From NCBI GenBank assembly GCA_947459215.1, contig CANHCQ010000006.1, forward strand, positions 62,001 to 126,000: DNA of 64,000 nt, given 5' to 3'. Positions 1 through 9,062 of this stretch are shown here, piece by piece. The notes under the pieces are model-generated. The model was not told the origin of the DNA and made no database searches. It saw nothing but the letters and a program-made list of their open reading frames with translations. Source of the stretch: Phycisphaerales bacterium. Its GTDB lineage: Bacteria; Planctomycetota; Phycisphaerae; Phycisphaerales; UBA1924. Position numbers and translations under genes: made by a program. Every line of letters begins with the position of its first letter. The first letter of the stretch is position 1.

Positions 1-24
1 ACTTGACACACAGGCACAAACCAG

Positions 25-57
25 CGAGCCCGGCCCTCGGGCTCGTGCTGTTTCATT
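25..57 (+). terminator. Candidate terminator of a gene left of the window
   Basis: A perfect 8-bp stem (positions 25-32 with 38-45, loop of 5) is followed by a weakly T-rich stretch at 51-57. It lies upstream of the first gene, so it may end a transcript entering from the left edge. The T-run is poor, so this is only a candidate. Confidence 0.4.
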
Positions 58-115
58 CCTACGCCGGGCGTTTCATCACAGCGAATCAACCCTTCCGCAG
101 TCCCCCCGCTGTCGC

Positions 116-121
116 TACTCT
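116..121 (+). promoter_or_regulatory. -10-like hexamer TACTCT, 9 nt before the start codon
   Basis: TACTCT ends 9 bases before the ATG at 131. This is the loosest member of the window-wide set of TAnnnT hexamers that abut start codons. Confidence 0.4.
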
Positions 122-130
122 GTACCTGAC

Positions 131-1258
131 ATGGCTCAAGTCACCCTGCAATCCGTCAAGAAGACCTATCCCAACGGCTTCCAAGCCGTCAAGGACTTCA
201 ACCTCGACATCAAGGACGGCGAGTTCGTCGTCTTCGTCGGCCCCTCGGGCTGCGGCAAGTCCACCACGCTCCGCATGATCGCTGGGCTCGAGGATGTCAC
301 CAGCGGGTCGATCTCCATCGGTGGCCGCGTCGTCAACGACGTCCACCCCAAGGACCGCGACATCGCCATGGTCTTCCAGTCCTACGCGCTCTATCCGCAC
401 ATGAGCGTGTACAAGAACATGGCCTTCGCCCTCAAGCTCCGCGGCGTGCCCCGCGATGAGATCGACCGGCGCGTGAACGACGCCGCTCGCATCCTCGGCC
501 TCGCCGAATTGCTCGACCGCAAACCCAAGCAGCTCTCCGGCGGCCAGCGCCAGCGCGTGGCCGTGGGTCGCGCGATCGTCCGCGAGCCAAAGGCCTTCCT
601 CTTCGACGAGCCGCTCTCGAACCTCGACGCCAAGCTCCGCGTCACCACCCGCGGCGAACTCAAGTCGCTCCACCAGCGCCTCAAGACCACCACCATCTAC
701 GTCACCCACGATCAAGAAGAAGCGATGACGCTGGGCGATCGCATCGTGGTGATGAGCAACGGCTTGATCCAGCAGTGCGACACGCCGCTGGAGGTCTACC
801 GCAATCCCGTCAATCGCTTTGTCGCCGCCTTTGTCGGCACGCCCCCGATGAACTTCTTCGAGGGCACGCTCGAGCGCGGCGCCGCGGGCCTCGAATTCGT
901 CGAAGGCTCCAGCGACCCCAGCGGCAAGCCCTACCGACTGCCCGTGCCCGGGTCGAAAGCCTCGCGCGTCGAAGGTTTCGTCGGCAAGCCGATCGTGCTG
1001 GGCTTGCGGCCGCAGATGCTGACGCACCGGCCTGAGTCAAGCGCCACGGCTTCTTCGATCATGATGCAGGTCAAGGTCGTCGAACCCCTCGGCGATCAGA
1101 TGGACGTTGCCTGCTCGACCCCCAAGCACTCGCACATCGTGGCTCGCCTGCACGCCTTCGACGGCGTGAAGGCCGGTCAGTCGATCACGCTGCACGTCGA
1201 CATGGACGCCGCCCACTTCTTCGAGCCCGGCGAGTTCGGCAAGAACCTGCTGCGCTAA
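131..1258 (+). CDS. ugpC: ABC sugar-type transporter ATP-binding protein (MalK/UgpC family)
   Basis: This is the cytoplasmic ATPase subunit of a carbohydrate-type ABC importer. The 375-residue length is normal for the family. Walker A (GPSGCGKST) is at about residues 37-45, the signature LSGGQRQR at about 136, and Walker B (FLFDEP) at about 156, followed by the switch His in [10 protein letters not shown]-terminal TOBE-type regulatory region follows from about residue 235. No permease or binding-protein gene lies to the right, so partners must be left of the window or elsewhere. MalK/UgpC/MsmX ATPases are often shared between several importers, which would suit a lone gene, and the substrate cannot be assigned. 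The symbol follows the common UgpC naming and is not proof of glycerol-3-phosphate transport. Confidence 0.9.
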   Translation: MAQVTLQSVKKTYPNGFQAVKDFNLDIKDGEFVVFVGPSGCGKSTTLRMIAGLEDVTSGSISIGGRVVNDVHPKDRDIAMVFQSYALYPHMSVYKNMAFALKLRGVPRDEIDRRVNDAARILGLAELLDRKPKQLSGGQRQRVAVGRAIVREPKAFLFDEPLSNLDAKLRVTTRGELKSLHQRLKTTTIYVTHDQEEAMTLGDRIVVMSNGLIQQCDTPLEVYRNPVNRFVAAFVGTPPMNFFEGTLERGAAGLEFVEGSSDPSGKPYRLPVPGSKASRVEGFVGKPIVLGLRPQMLTHRPESSATASSIMMQVKVVEPLGDQMDVACSTPKHSHIVARLHAFDGVKAGQSITLHVDMDAAHFFEPGEFGKNLLR

Positions 1259-1338
1259 CCCAGGACGCGATCGAGGTCCGCTCCAGCGAGCCGGGGCGTC
1301 TTCGCCCGTGCGGAGGATCGCGCCGCGCTGGTAGACTG

Positions 1339-1364
1339 CCGAAGCCCCCATGCGGGCTTTCGGG
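1339..1364 (+). promoter_or_regulatory. Hairpin next to the ribosome-binding site of the 1373 gene
   Basis: CCGAAGCCC at the left pairs with GGGCTTTCGG at the right with one bulge. The right arm ends in the GGAG that would serve the ATG at 1373. A TAGACT hexamer is at 1332-1337. The hairpin could be the terminator of the ABC gene or a structure that masks the ribosome-binding site; I cannot tell which. Confidence 0.35.
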
Positions 1365-1372
1365 AGTGGACC

Positions 1373-2503
1373 ATGCCGATTGGGTGGTTGCAGCGCATCG
1401 TGTGGATCTGGAGCATCGCGTGCGCGTCGATTGCGTCCGCCAACGTGCCGCCGATCCGACCGGTGGGACTCGTGCTTGAACTGCAGGGCGAACTCGACCA
1501 TGCATCGCAGATCGATGACATCCGCCGCGGCGTCGCCAAAGCCAAGGCCGACGGCGCGCAAGTCATCGCGCTCAAGATCCGCGGCCGCGCCTGGCGATAC
1601 GACATCGCCCGAACCCTCGCCGAGTTCGTCGCGTCTTGCGAACCGCCGGTCGCTGTGTACGTCGCTGATGGCGCACTCGGCGTCGCGCTCGCCGGCGCCC
1701 CGGCCAACGCGGGCTGCTGGGCGACCGAAGGCCTGACGCTCGAAAGGGACGACGACGCGATCGAGTACGCCGACAACGCCAAGCAGATCAGGGACGACGC
1801 AAAGGTCTGGGCAAAGTCCGACGGTTGGTCCGTCCTGACGAAGCATGCCGCTCTGCGAGCCGCAGTGCTCGATCCGCGGAAGGGTTGCTGGTTGATCGAA
1901 GCGAAGAACGGCGCGATTTCGACGTCGGACGAGCAACCCGACGAGCCGACGCGCAAAGCAGCCACGCGTGTGCTGCAGGTGAACGTGGAGACCTCCGGCC
2001 GTCTCCGCGTCCCGCTCAACGACGCCGTATCCCTCGGCCTGCTCTCCGGTCGGGTCCGCAATGCAACGGAATCCTTGCAAGCCGCCGCCGAACGTCTTGG
2101 TCTGAACAATCTCGACATCCGCGAGCCACGTGCGATCGGCACAACGCTCCAACGTCTGCGGGATCAGGCGAACGTCCATGTCGAGCAGACCCAGTCCATG
2201 CTCAACCACGCCGAGAAGTCGCTTGTCGTTGATCGCGATGGCGTCGTCTCCGGCCCCGCTGTCAAAAACCTCGCGGGCGCGTCCGCGCTCGCGACCATCA
2301 GCAGCGCCAAGTTCGAGTTGGAGCAGGCCAAGACGCTTCTCCTAACCACCCCGGAGATCCAGCATCTCCCCTCGCCCGGGCAATCCGGCCTCGTGACCAA
2401 GGGCACCATGTTCGCGACCCGCTGGCGCAGCACGATCGAGGCCCTCCACAAGCGGGCCGCCAAGCTCGAGAAACAAGCCATCGAGTTCCGTGACGCCAAG
2501 TGA
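1373..2503 (+). CDS. Secreted protein with a degenerate SppA/NfeD/ClpP-like N-terminal region
   Basis: The 376-residue product begins with a probable signal peptide (hydrophobic residues about 7-24, ending ASA). Residues about 30-125 follow the layout of the SppA/NfeD serine-protease fold: a strand beginning GLVLELQGELD, a helix with alternating Lys/Ala, a buried strand VIALKIRG, then PVAVYVADGALGVALAGAPAN and a strand with Gly. In true family members the loop after PVVAYV carries the catalytic Ser; here it reads GALGVALAG, so the nucleophile appears lost. The rest, with a long coiled region from about residue 270 to the end, is unrecognised. ATG 1373 has GGAG at a suitable distance. Fold assignment is inference from pattern only. 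Confidence 0.55.
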   Translation: MPIGWLQRIVWIWSIACASIASANVPPIRPVGLVLELQGELDHASQIDDIRRGVAKAKADGAQVIALKIRGRAWRYDIARTLAEFVASCEPPVAVYVADGALGVALAGAPANAGCWATEGLTLERDDDAIEYADNAKQIRDDAKVWAKSDGWSVLTKHAALRAAVLDPRKGCWLIEAKNGAISTSDEQPDEPTRKAATRVLQVNVETSGRLRVPLNDAVSLGLLSGRVRNATESLQAAAERLGLNNLDIREPRAIGTTLQRLRDQANVHVEQTQSMLNHAEKSLVVDRDGVVSGPAVKNLAGASALATISSAKFELEQAKTLLLTTPEIQHLPSPGQSGLVTKGTMFATRWRSTIEALHKRAAKLEKQAIEFRDAK

Positions 2504-2661
2504 CGTCTCGATCATCATGTGACCGAACGAGACGCCCGCCCATCATCCAATGGGCTGCTCCGCGCACCAGGTAAGGAACCCGCCGTTCACGCTCGGGGTT
2601 CGTTCAACGCGAGCGGCAGCTGCGTGTCCAGCCCAACCCCTCACGGCCTCCCCGCGTCGGG

Positions 2662-2667
2662 TACGCT
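2662..2667 (+). promoter_or_regulatory. -10-like hexamer TACGCT, 6 nt before ATG 2674
   Basis: TACGCT is followed by GTGGCG and the ATG at 2674, the spacing that recurs throughout the window. This supports 2674 rather than the in-frame GTG at 2668 as the start. Confidence 0.5.
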
Positions 2668-2673
2668 GTGGCG

Positions 2674-3276
2674 ATGCGTCCACGCCGCCGCCCCAAGAAG
2701 AAATCTCCCCCTGTCCGCAAGCGTCGGCACCCCAAGCACGACGAATCCGCCGTACCGCCGGAAGTTACCCAGCCCCAGGCCGCCGTCGGCGTGCCCCTCT
2801 CCACCGACCCGCGCCAGACCAAGCTCTACCGCGAGATGCTCTGGCACAACGTCATCCGCGAGATGCTCACGGCGCTGAGCCTCGAAACCGCTCAGGCCGA
2901 CGCTCAGGGCAAGATCCGCGTCCTGGACGGCCGCATCGCCATCGTGAACTTCCGCGGCGAACGCATCCCCATCGCCGCCATCCGCCCGCTGATCTCCTTC
3001 GGCGTGGGCAATACCGCCGAGGAACGCCGCCTGTCGATGATGCTCCAGGGCACCGTCTTTCAGATCGTGACCCCGGCGGGGGATGTCTACACGCTCCCGC
3101 TCCACGAGATCCGCGGCCTGCACGCCCTCTCCGAGGGCATCATGAACGCGCTCGAGCAGGCCACCGGTGAACCCGACAAGCCCTCGCAGCCGTTCGGCTT
3201 CGCGGCCTTCACCTCTCTCGCCCGCGGCGTCAATGACACGCCCATCTCTCCCGCCCCGAACGATCCGGGGGAGTGA
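2674..3276 (+). CDS. Hypothetical protein with a strongly basic N-terminus
   Basis: This 200-residue soluble protein is not recognised. The first 23 or so residues are Arg/Lys/Pro rich, then comes a conserved-looking body with alternating strands and helices (for example IRVLDGRIAIVNFRGERIP and GTVFQIVTPAGDVYTLPLHEIRGL) and a Pro-rich tail. It has no signal peptide or membrane segment. The basic N-terminus could contact nucleic acid, but nothing proves it. An in-frame GTG at 2668 is an alternative start. It precedes hisS on the same strand, but hisS has its own hexamer, so an operon is not required. Confidence 0.6.
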   Translation: MRPRRRPKKKSPPVRKRRHPKHDESAVPPEVTQPQAAVGVPLSTDPRQTKLYREMLWHNVIREMLTALSLETAQADAQGKIRVLDGRIAIVNFRGERIPIAAIRPLISFGVGNTAEERRLSMMLQGTVFQIVTPAGDVYTLPLHEIRGLHALSEGIMNALEQATGEPDKPSQPFGFAAFTSLARGVNDTPISPAPNDPGE

Positions 3277-3420
3277 GCCTGCAGCACGGGGTGCCATCAG
3301 TCCGCCGTGGCTCGGCACGGCGCGACTGACGCCGCCCAGAGCGTTCGTTCCAGACAGCACCAGTCGCGCGGCTCAAGGCAGCCGCGGACCGGTGGCACCC
3401 GGCCAGTGGGGCCGCAAACC

Positions 3421-3426
3421 TACCCT
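3421..3426 (+). promoter_or_regulatory. -10-like hexamer TACCCT, 6 nt before hisS
   Basis: TACCCT lies 6 bases before the hisS ATG at 3433. There is no purine-rich ribosome-binding site between them, which fits leaderless initiation. Confidence 0.45.
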
Positions 3427-3432
3427 CGTCCG

Positions 3433-4794
3433 ATGACTTCCTTCCAAGCCCCCAAGGGCACCCGCGACTTCTACCCGCTCGACGCCGCCAAGCGCCGCTT
3501 CATCACCGAGGCCTGGCGTTCTGCCTCCATCCGCCACGCCTTCGAAGAAGTCGATGGCCCCATCTTCGAGCATCTCGATCTCTACACCGTCAAGAGCGGC
3601 GAGGGCATCGTCTCCGAGCTCTTCTCCTTCCGCCGCGACGGCGGCGAGAAGGACTACGCCCTCCGCCCCGAGTTCACCCCCACCCTCGCTCGCCTCTTCG
3701 CCGCCAAGGCCGGAAGCCTGCCGAAGCCCACCCGCTGGTTCACCGCCGGACCGTTCTTCCGCGCCGAGAAGCCCCAGCGCGGCCGGCTCCGCGAGTTCCT
3801 GCAATGGAACTGCGACGTCCTGGGCGATCCCTCACCCGCCGCCGATGCCGAGATCATCGCGACCTGCGTCTCGCTGCTCGCGTCGCTCGGCCTCACCAAG
3901 AACGATGTCCGCGTCAAGGTCAATCACCGCGCCGCGCTCGCCGCATGGCTCGAGAGCCGGGGCGTCCCCGCGGCAACGCACGGCGACCTCCTGAAACTCC
4001 TCGACGCCAAGGGCAAAATGCCGCCGGAGGAGTTCGCCCACAAGATCGCAGCGTTCGGCTTCTCGCCGCAGCAGGCCGAAGTCTTCCAGAAGGGCGTGAT
4101 CCGCGTCACCGTCCCCGCCAGCGTCGATCCGACCAGCGCGGCCATCGACCCGCTCGCCCCGCCGACCATCGACTCCTCGGCCCACGACGTCATCGATCTC
4201 ACCTACTTCTCCGACGCCGTCCTGCCCCTCGCCAAGGAACTCGTCGCCGCCGGAATCATCGACTGGGTCGACTTTGACCTCAGCATCGTCCGCGGCCTGG
4301 CGTACTACACCGGCATGGTCTTCGAGGTCCACGAAGCCGGCGGCAACGATCGCGCCATCGCCGGCGGCGGACGATACGACAACCTCGTCGAGATGTTCGG
4401 CGGCCCGTCCACCCCCGCCGTCGGCTTTGGCATGGGCGACGTCGTTCTCGCTTTGGTGCTGCAGGATCGCAAGCTGATGCCCAGCGATCAGGACGTCCTC
4501 CGCCGCGTTGGCGCAACGCCCGATGTCTTCGTCGTCCCCGGCCCCGCGCCCGAGGCCGAAGCCTTGGTGAAGCCGCTCACCGCACGCCTCCGCGCTCTGG
4601 GTCTGCACGCCCGCTACAGCAGCAAGACCACGCGCAACATCGGCAAGCTGCTCAAGGACGCGAGCGACAGCCTCGCCCGCCGCGCCATCATCCTCGAAGG
4701 CCGCGACGCCGCGAGCGTCAAGGACCTCGTCAGCGGCCAACAGATCGGCCCCATGCCCCTCGACGCCGCCATCGCCCTCGCCGCCCAGCGCTGA
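3433..4794 (+). CDS. hisS: Histidyl-tRNA synthetase
   Basis: This class II aminoacyl-tRNA synthetase charges tRNA-His in the cytoplasm. The product has 453 residues, usual for the family. It starts with the typical PKGTRDFYP segment, carries motif 2 (FRAEKPQRGRLREFLQ) near residues 115-130 and the histidine-specific motif RGLAYYTG near residues 286-293. Motif 3 is in the AGGGRYDNL region, and a C-terminal anticodon-binding domain ends with the usual LLKDAS segment. The reading frame is open upstream to 3307, but homology begins at the ATG at 3433. No T-box or other leader is visible. Confidence 0.97.
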   Translation: MTSFQAPKGTRDFYPLDAAKRRFITEAWRSASIRHAFEEVDGPIFEHLDLYTVKSGEGIVSELFSFRRDGGEKDYALRPEFTPTLARLFAAKAGSLPKPTRWFTAGPFFRAEKPQRGRLREFLQWNCDVLGDPSPAADAEIIATCVSLLASLGLTKNDVRVKVNHRAALAAWLESRGVPAATHGDLLKLLDAKGKMPPEEFAHKIAAFGFSPQQAEVFQKGVIRVTVPASVDPTSAAIDPLAPPTIDSSAHDVIDLTYFSDAVLPLAKELVAAGIIDWVDFDLSIVRGLAYYTGMVFEVHEAGGNDRAIAGGGRYDNLVEMFGGPSTPAVGFGMGDVVLALVLQDRKLMPSDQDVLRRVGATPDVFVVPGPAPEAEALVKPLTARLRALGLHARYSSKTTRNIGKLLKDASDSLARRAIILEGRDAASVKDLVSGQQIGPMPLDAAIALAAQR

Positions 4795-4806
4795 CGCCAC
4801 GACCTG

Positions 4807-4882
4807 TGCACGCCTTTCTCCCATCGTGCGAGGAGAAGACCGCTTCGCGGAAACAGCCGCAGGTGCGCTGCAGGTGAGCGGG
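4807..4882 (+). repeat. Diverged intergenic repeat, family I (copy 1)
   Basis: This stretch between hisS and the regulator gene shares layout and words with positions 33249-33318: a pyrimidine arm, GTGCG, GAGGAGAAG or similar, CGCTTCGC, and a final GCAGGTGAG. Internal complementarity suggests a folded RNA or DNA element. The remainder of the 291-base gap holds only the promoter at 5019. Confidence 0.4.
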
Positions 4883-5018
4883 TCGCGCGAACCTTGACAC
4901 GCCGGGCATCCGTACACCCACCGTCCACACCACGTTCCCGGTGGCTGCACGCATGACTGCGCGTCCGCTTTCACGCGACATCCGCAACCGCGCCACGAAC
5001 ATCAGTGAAAAACAGGCG

Positions 5019-5024
5019 TATAAT
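5019..5024 (+). promoter_or_regulatory. Consensus -10 box TATAAT
   Basis: A perfect TATAAT lies 61 bases before the ATG at 5086, in an otherwise GC-rich region. No convincing -35 is seen at 17 bases. It probably drives the regulator and the coupled ABC genes. Confidence 0.6.
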
Positions 5025-5085
5025 TTCATCAACAACGTCGACCCGCGGCATCACCCCGCACGCACACCAATCCATCCGTTCCCAC

Positions 5086-5796
5086 ATGCCCGAGAAGCTG
5101 CCCAACGAACTCGTCCTCTCCAGCCCATCGCAGTGGCGGGCGATCGCATCCACCGTCCGCCTCCAGATCGTCGATCGCCTCCGCATGCTCGGGCCGTCCC
5201 CGGTCCCCCGCATCGCCGAGGCCCTCGATCGCCCCGCCGACGGCCTCTACCACCACATCCGCATCCTGCAGCGCGCCGGCATCATCCGCAAAGTCGGCGA
5301 GCAGCGCGTCGCCACCCGCTTGCAGGCGATCTACTCCACCGCCGCCAGGGACGTCCGCCTCCCCATCGAACGCAGCGACGTCAGGACCGCCGGCCAACTT
5401 GCCCGCGTCACTGGCTCACTCTTCCGCACCGCCGACCGCGGCGTCGCCGCCGCCCTCCGCGCCGGCGGCCTCAAGCACACCGGCCCCGAGCGCGACCTCT
5501 GGTGCCGCATCCACACCGTCAAGCTCAACCCCAAACGCCTCGGCCGCGTCAACGCCCTGCTCAACGAGATCCAGCACGAGATCGACGCCGGCAAGAGCGA
5601 CGACGGTGCCCCCATCGACGGTCGAACCATCTCGCTCGTCATCGCCCTGTGGCCCGTCGTCGCCCGACGCCGCTTCGACGACGCCGACAAACCCCGAAAC
5701 ACCAAGCCGGCCACTGCCAAGAAGCCAGCGGCCAACAAACGATCACCGCAGCCCCCCCCGCTGACGCGGAACCACTCGGAGGGACACCTTGACTAA
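5086..5796 (+). CDS. Winged-helix (ArsR-like) transcriptional regulator
   Basis: The 236-residue protein carries an ArsR-type winged helix in its first 80 or so residues. It has a first helix with STVRLQIVDRL, a helix-turn-helix around PVPRIAEALDRPADGLYHHIRIL, and a wing with IIRKVGEQRV. The middle is helical and the last 40 residues are Lys/Pro rich and probably disordered. I chose ATG 5086 because the consensus -10 at 5019 lies inside the upstream extension of the frame, which would start at 5005. The stop overlaps the next gene by 8 bases, so it is the first gene of an operon with a NatA/NatB-type transporter and likely controls it. The ligand is unknown. Confidence 0.8.
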   Translation: MPEKLPNELVLSSPSQWRAIASTVRLQIVDRLRMLGPSPVPRIAEALDRPADGLYHHIRILQRAGIIRKVGEQRVATRLQAIYSTAARDVRLPIERSDVRTAGQLARVTGSLFRTADRGVAAALRAGGLKHTGPERDLWCRIHTVKLNPKRLGRVNALLNEIQHEIDAGKSDDGAPIDGRTISLVIALWPVVARRRFDDADKPRNTKPATAKKPAANKRSPQPPPLTRNHSEGHLD

Positions 5797-6784
5797 CGCA
5801 ATCGAAATCCGCGGCGTGCGGAAAACCTTCGGCCCCAAAGTCGCCGTCGAAAACCTCGACCTCAATGTCCCCGAAGGCTCGCTCTACGGCTTCATCGGCC
5901 CCAACGGCGCCGGCAAGAGCACCACCATCCGCATGATCATGTCGATCATCTTCCCCGACCAGGGGGATCTTCGCGTCCTCGGCAAGTCCAGCGCCGTCGA
6001 GAGCAAGGACCGCATCGGCTACCTCCCCGAAGAACGCGGCGTCTACAAGAAGATGAAGGTCGGCGTCTTCCTCAACTACATCGCCCGCCTCAAGGGAATC
6101 GACGCCGCCACCGCCGACAAGCGCGTCAAGGAGTGGCTCGTCCGTGTCGGGCTGCAGGAAACCTACCGCAAGAAGTGCGAGGAACTCTCCAAGGGCATGC
6201 AGCAGAAGGTGCAGTTCATCACGTCCGTGATCCACGAGCCCGACCTGCTCATCCTCGACGAAGTCTTCACCGGCCTCGATCCCGTCAACCGCCGCCTGAT
6301 GCGCGAACTCATCCAGGAACAGAACGATCGCGGCGCGACGATCATCTTCTCGACCCACGCGATGCGCGAGGCCGAGGAGCTCTGCGATAACATCTTCATG
6401 ATCCACAAGGGCGAGAAGGTCATCGACTCCTCGCTCGAAGAAGTCTGGCGCAAATACGACCCCAAGACCATGATCGTCGAGCCGCTCGACCGCGCCGACC
6501 TGGGACAGGCCTGGGGCTCGCTGCCCGGCGCCCGCGAAGCCAGCGAGAAGGACGGCGCCATCCAGATCAGCCTGCGTGACGGCGCCAACATCGGCGAACT
6601 GATGCGTCAGGCGGCCGCTCTGGCCCCGGTGCGCCGGCTTGAGGTCCAGCGGGCGAGCCTCGAAGACATCTTCATCTCCATCGTCGGCGCCGGCGGCGGC
6701 GAAACCGCCGAACAGCTCCGAATGGAGCTCGCCGCAGGCAAAGGCTCGACCACCGAAGAACTCGCGGAGGTGTCTCGTGGGTAA
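5789..6784 (+). CDS. ABC transporter ATP-binding protein (NatA/YhaQ type)
   Basis: This is the cytoplasmic ATPase of an ABC-2 export system, 331 residues. Walker A is GPNGAGKST near residue 35, and the signature is LSKGMQQKVQF near 137. Walker B is LLILDEVFTGLDP, followed by STHAMREAEEL with the switch His. A C-terminal DUF4162-like region ends with the typical LEDIFISIVG. The start is TTG at 5789, preceded by GGAGG at 5778-5782, and it overlaps the regulator gene. The permease follows with an 8-base overlap, so the three are translationally coupled. NatA/NatB pairs are associated with Na+ or drug extrusion, but the substrate here is not shown. Confidence 0.9.
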   Translation: MTNAIEIRGVRKTFGPKVAVENLDLNVPEGSLYGFIGPNGAGKSTTIRMIMSIIFPDQGDLRVLGKSSAVESKDRIGYLPEERGVYKKMKVGVFLNYIARLKGIDAATADKRVKEWLVRVGLQETYRKKCEELSKGMQQKVQFITSVIHEPDLLILDEVFTGLDPVNRRLMRELIQEQNDRGATIIFSTHAMREAEELCDNIFMIHKGEKVIDSSLEEVWRKYDPKTMIVEPLDRADLGQAWGSLPGAREASEKDGAIQISLRDGANIGELMRQAAALAPVRRLEVQRASLEDIFISIVGAGGGETAEQLRMELAAGKGSTTEELAEVSRG

Positions 6785-8216
6785 AGTGTTCATCATCGCC
6801 GTACGCGAGTTCCTCGCCATCGTCGCGACCAAGGCGTTCATCCTCGGCCTCCTGCTTCCGCCCGCGATCATGACGATCCTCATGTTTGCGCTGCCGCTGC
6901 TGATGAACAAAAAGCCGCCCACGGTCTATGGCCACATCGCCCTCATCGACCAGAGCGGCAAGGTCACACCCCGCCTCGTCGACGCCTATGACCCCGCCAA
7001 GCAGCAGGAACGCAAGGAACAGCGCGACAAGGCCATCAAGGACCAGATGGCCGCCGGCATGAAGTCCATGGGCGTCGATGACAAGATGGCCGGCGAGATC
7101 AAGAAGCAGATGGACGCCAACCCCGCCACGGCACAGGCCGCGAACATCGTCGCGGAGACCAACCTGATCCTCCAGGTTCTCCCGCCCGAAACCCCCGTCG
7201 ACGAAGCCCGCCAGGCCATCCTCAAGGCCACCGGCCGCGAGAAAGCCGAAGACGGCCATGCCTCCCGGCTCGCGCTCCTCGTCATCCCCAAAAACGCCGT
7301 CGATTCCGACAAGGAAGAAAGCGGCCAGCCCAAGTTCGGCGCGTTCCAACTGCTGACCGCGCCGCGGCTCAACGTCGAGGTGCAGAGCGACATCCGGGAT
7401 CAGGCCCGCAAGGCCATCGTGGACACCCGCCTCGCCGACGCCGGGCAGAACATCGACCGCATCCGCGCCATCATGGCCCGCCCCGAGGTCGAAGAGAAAG
7501 CCGTCACCGCCTCCGGTGATTCCAAGATCAACGCCGCCGCCAAGATGCTCGTCCCCGGCGCGTTCATGTTCCTGCTCTGGATCAGCGTCTTCAGCTCCGG
7601 CCAGTATCTCCTCATGAGCACCATCGAGGAGAAGTCCAGCCGCGTGATGGAAGTCCTGCTCTCCGCCGTCAGCCCGCTCCAGCTCATGCTCGGCAAGATC
7701 ATCGGCAAGGGCGCCGTCGGCCTGCTGATCCTCGCCCTCTTCTCGAGCGCCGGCGTCGCCGCCCTCATCTTCTTCGCAATGGCCGAACTCATCGCCTGGG
7801 AGAACCTCGTCCTCCTCTTCGTCTACTTCCTGATCGCCTATGTCGTCGTCGCGTGCCTCATGGCCTCCATCGGCGCCGCCGTCAACGACATCAACGAGGC
7901 CCAGAGCCTCATGACCCCGGTCATGCTCATCCTCGTCGTTCCCATGATGCTCTGGTTCCCCATCCTCAACAACCCCAACTCCACCTTCGCCGTCGTCTGC
8001 TCCTTCGTGCCGCTCATCAACCCCTTCGTCATGGTTCTCCGCATCTGCGGCTCCGAAGCCATTCCCATGTGGCAGATCCCCGTCAGCATCCTCGTCGGCC
8101 TCGTCACCGTCGTCTTCATGTGCTGGGCCTCCGCCAAGATCTTCAGGATCGGCGTCCTCATGTACGGCAAGCCCCCGAACTTCACCACACTCATCAAGTG
8201 GATCCGCATGGCCTGA
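6777..8216 (+). CDS. ABC-2 type permease (NatB/YhaP type)
   Basis: This 479-residue inner-membrane permease has one N-terminal membrane segment (residues about 17-43) and a large extracytoplasmic insertion (about 45-255). Five or six C-terminal segments follow. This is the layout of NatB-like ABC-2 permeases, which work with NatA-type ATPases. The cytoplasmic motif EKSSRVMEVLLSAVSP is typical. The frame is open upstream to 6639, but that part is out of frame with the ATPase gene. The GTG at 6777, with GGAGG at 6766-6770, gives the correct N-terminus and an 8-base overlap with the ATPase stop. Confidence 0.88.
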   Translation: MGKVFIIAVREFLAIVATKAFILGLLLPPAIMTILMFALPLLMNKKPPTVYGHIALIDQSGKVTPRLVDAYDPAKQQERKEQRDKAIKDQMAAGMKSMGVDDKMAGEIKKQMDANPATAQAANIVAETNLILQVLPPETPVDEARQAILKATGREKAEDGHASRLALLVIPKNAVDSDKEESGQPKFGAFQLLTAPRLNVEVQSDIRDQARKAIVDTRLADAGQNIDRIRAIMARPEVEEKAVTASGDSKINAAAKMLVPGAFMFLLWISVFSSGQYLLMSTIEEKSSRVMEVLLSAVSPLQLMLGKIIGKGAVGLLILALFSSAGVAALIFFAMAELIAWENLVLLFVYFLIAYVVVACLMASIGAAVNDINEAQSLMTPVMLILVVPMMLWFPILNNPNSTFAVVCSFVPLINPFVMVLRICGSEAIPMWQIPVSILVGLVTVVFMCWASAKIFRIGVLMYGKPPNFTTLIKWIRMA

Positions 8217-8228
8217 ACCAAGACGCCC

Positions 8229-8264
8229 GGGTGCCACTGGCCGGCTGCCCGAAGCCGGCCAGTG
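8229..8264 (+). repeat. Inverted repeat of the GGGTGCCACTG family
   Basis: A perfect 12-bp stem (8235-8246 with 8253-8264, 6-base loop) follows the permease stop and is preceded by GGGTG. The same outer word with a different palindrome occurs at 27530-27565. There is no T-run, but the position after a stop codon suggests transcript termination or 3-prime-end protection. Confidence 0.6.
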
Positions 8265-8342
8265 CAGACGCGTGCATCAACGCAGCAACCAGCGGCCGCC
8301 GGCAACGCCGCCAAGCCGTCACGCCCGAACTCTCCATCATCG

Positions 8343-9062
8343 TCACCGCCGCAGCGATTCGATCCAACCCACCACCGCCCGCGTGTCGCTCAGATCATCC
8401 ACCGCATGATCCGCGCCCACGTCCCGCAGCGCGCCCGCCGTGTAGTGCCCCGTCCCCACGCCCAGACACGCGTGCCCGTGCGCCTTTGCACACTCCACAT
8501 CGTGCGGCGTGTCCCCGATGATCAGCACCCGCGACGGATCACGATCGTGCCGCTCCCGATACCGACGCGTCGCCACCGGAGGCAGGTCCGCACGCTTGGG
8601 AACCCCGTGCGGAAATCCGTGCGGCGAATCATCGCCCCATGCGCACACCGGGAACCACTCCGGCTCGATCTCCACCGCGCGCAGCTTCAGCGACCCCGTC
8701 GACGCAAAGTTCCCCGTCAGAATCCCCATCGTCACGTCCGCCATGCCGTCCACCGCGTCCAGCAACTCGTGCACCCCCGGCAACGCCCGCGCCCGCACCT
8801 TCGCCGCGCCCGTCTGCGCAAAGTGATGCCGCATCCGCGCCTCATACGCGGCCCGAAACGCCGCCAGGTTCTCAACCGTCGCCGGCTTGCCAACCTTCGC
8901 CAACATGTCCCGCATGATCAGCGGGTCCAGCCGCCCCGCCACCGCCACACCCTCGGCCGTACACCCCGGCCCGAAGAGCGACACCCCCGCCTCCTCCATC
9001 GCGTGAATCCCCACGCCGCCGGTGACCAACAGCGTCGCATCAATATCGAAAAGAATGAGCAT
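8343..9062 (-). CDS. HAD-superfamily hydrolase (phosphoglycolate-phosphatase-like)
   Basis: A 239-residue soluble HAD phosphatase. Motif I is FDIDATLL (nucleophile Asp in DxDxT), motif II is ILTGNFAS, and motif IV is IIGDTPHDVECA, with a helical cap domain between. This subgroup usually dephosphorylates small phosphometabolites. The frame is open upstream to 9191, but the family N-terminus begins at the ATG at 9062, with AGGA upstream. The gene runs convergent to the NatA/NatB operon. Confidence 0.85.
   Translation of the reverse strand: MLILFDIDATLLVTGGVGIHAMEEAGVSLFGPGCTAEGVAVAGRLDPLIMRDMLAKVGKPATVENLAAFRAAYEARMRHHFAQTGAAKVRARALPGVHELLDAVDGMADVTMGILTGNFASTGSLKLRAVEIEPEWFPVCAWGDDSPHGFPHGVPKRADLPPVATRRYRERHDRDPSRVLIIGDTPHDVECAKAHGHACLGVGTGHYTAGALRDVGADHAVDDLSDTRAVVGWIESLRR

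Noticed and set aside
3307-3432. Upstream extension of hisS to 3307
   Set aside because: The extra 42 codons are repeat-like sequence. The conserved N-terminus and the TACCCT hexamer support the ATG at 3433.
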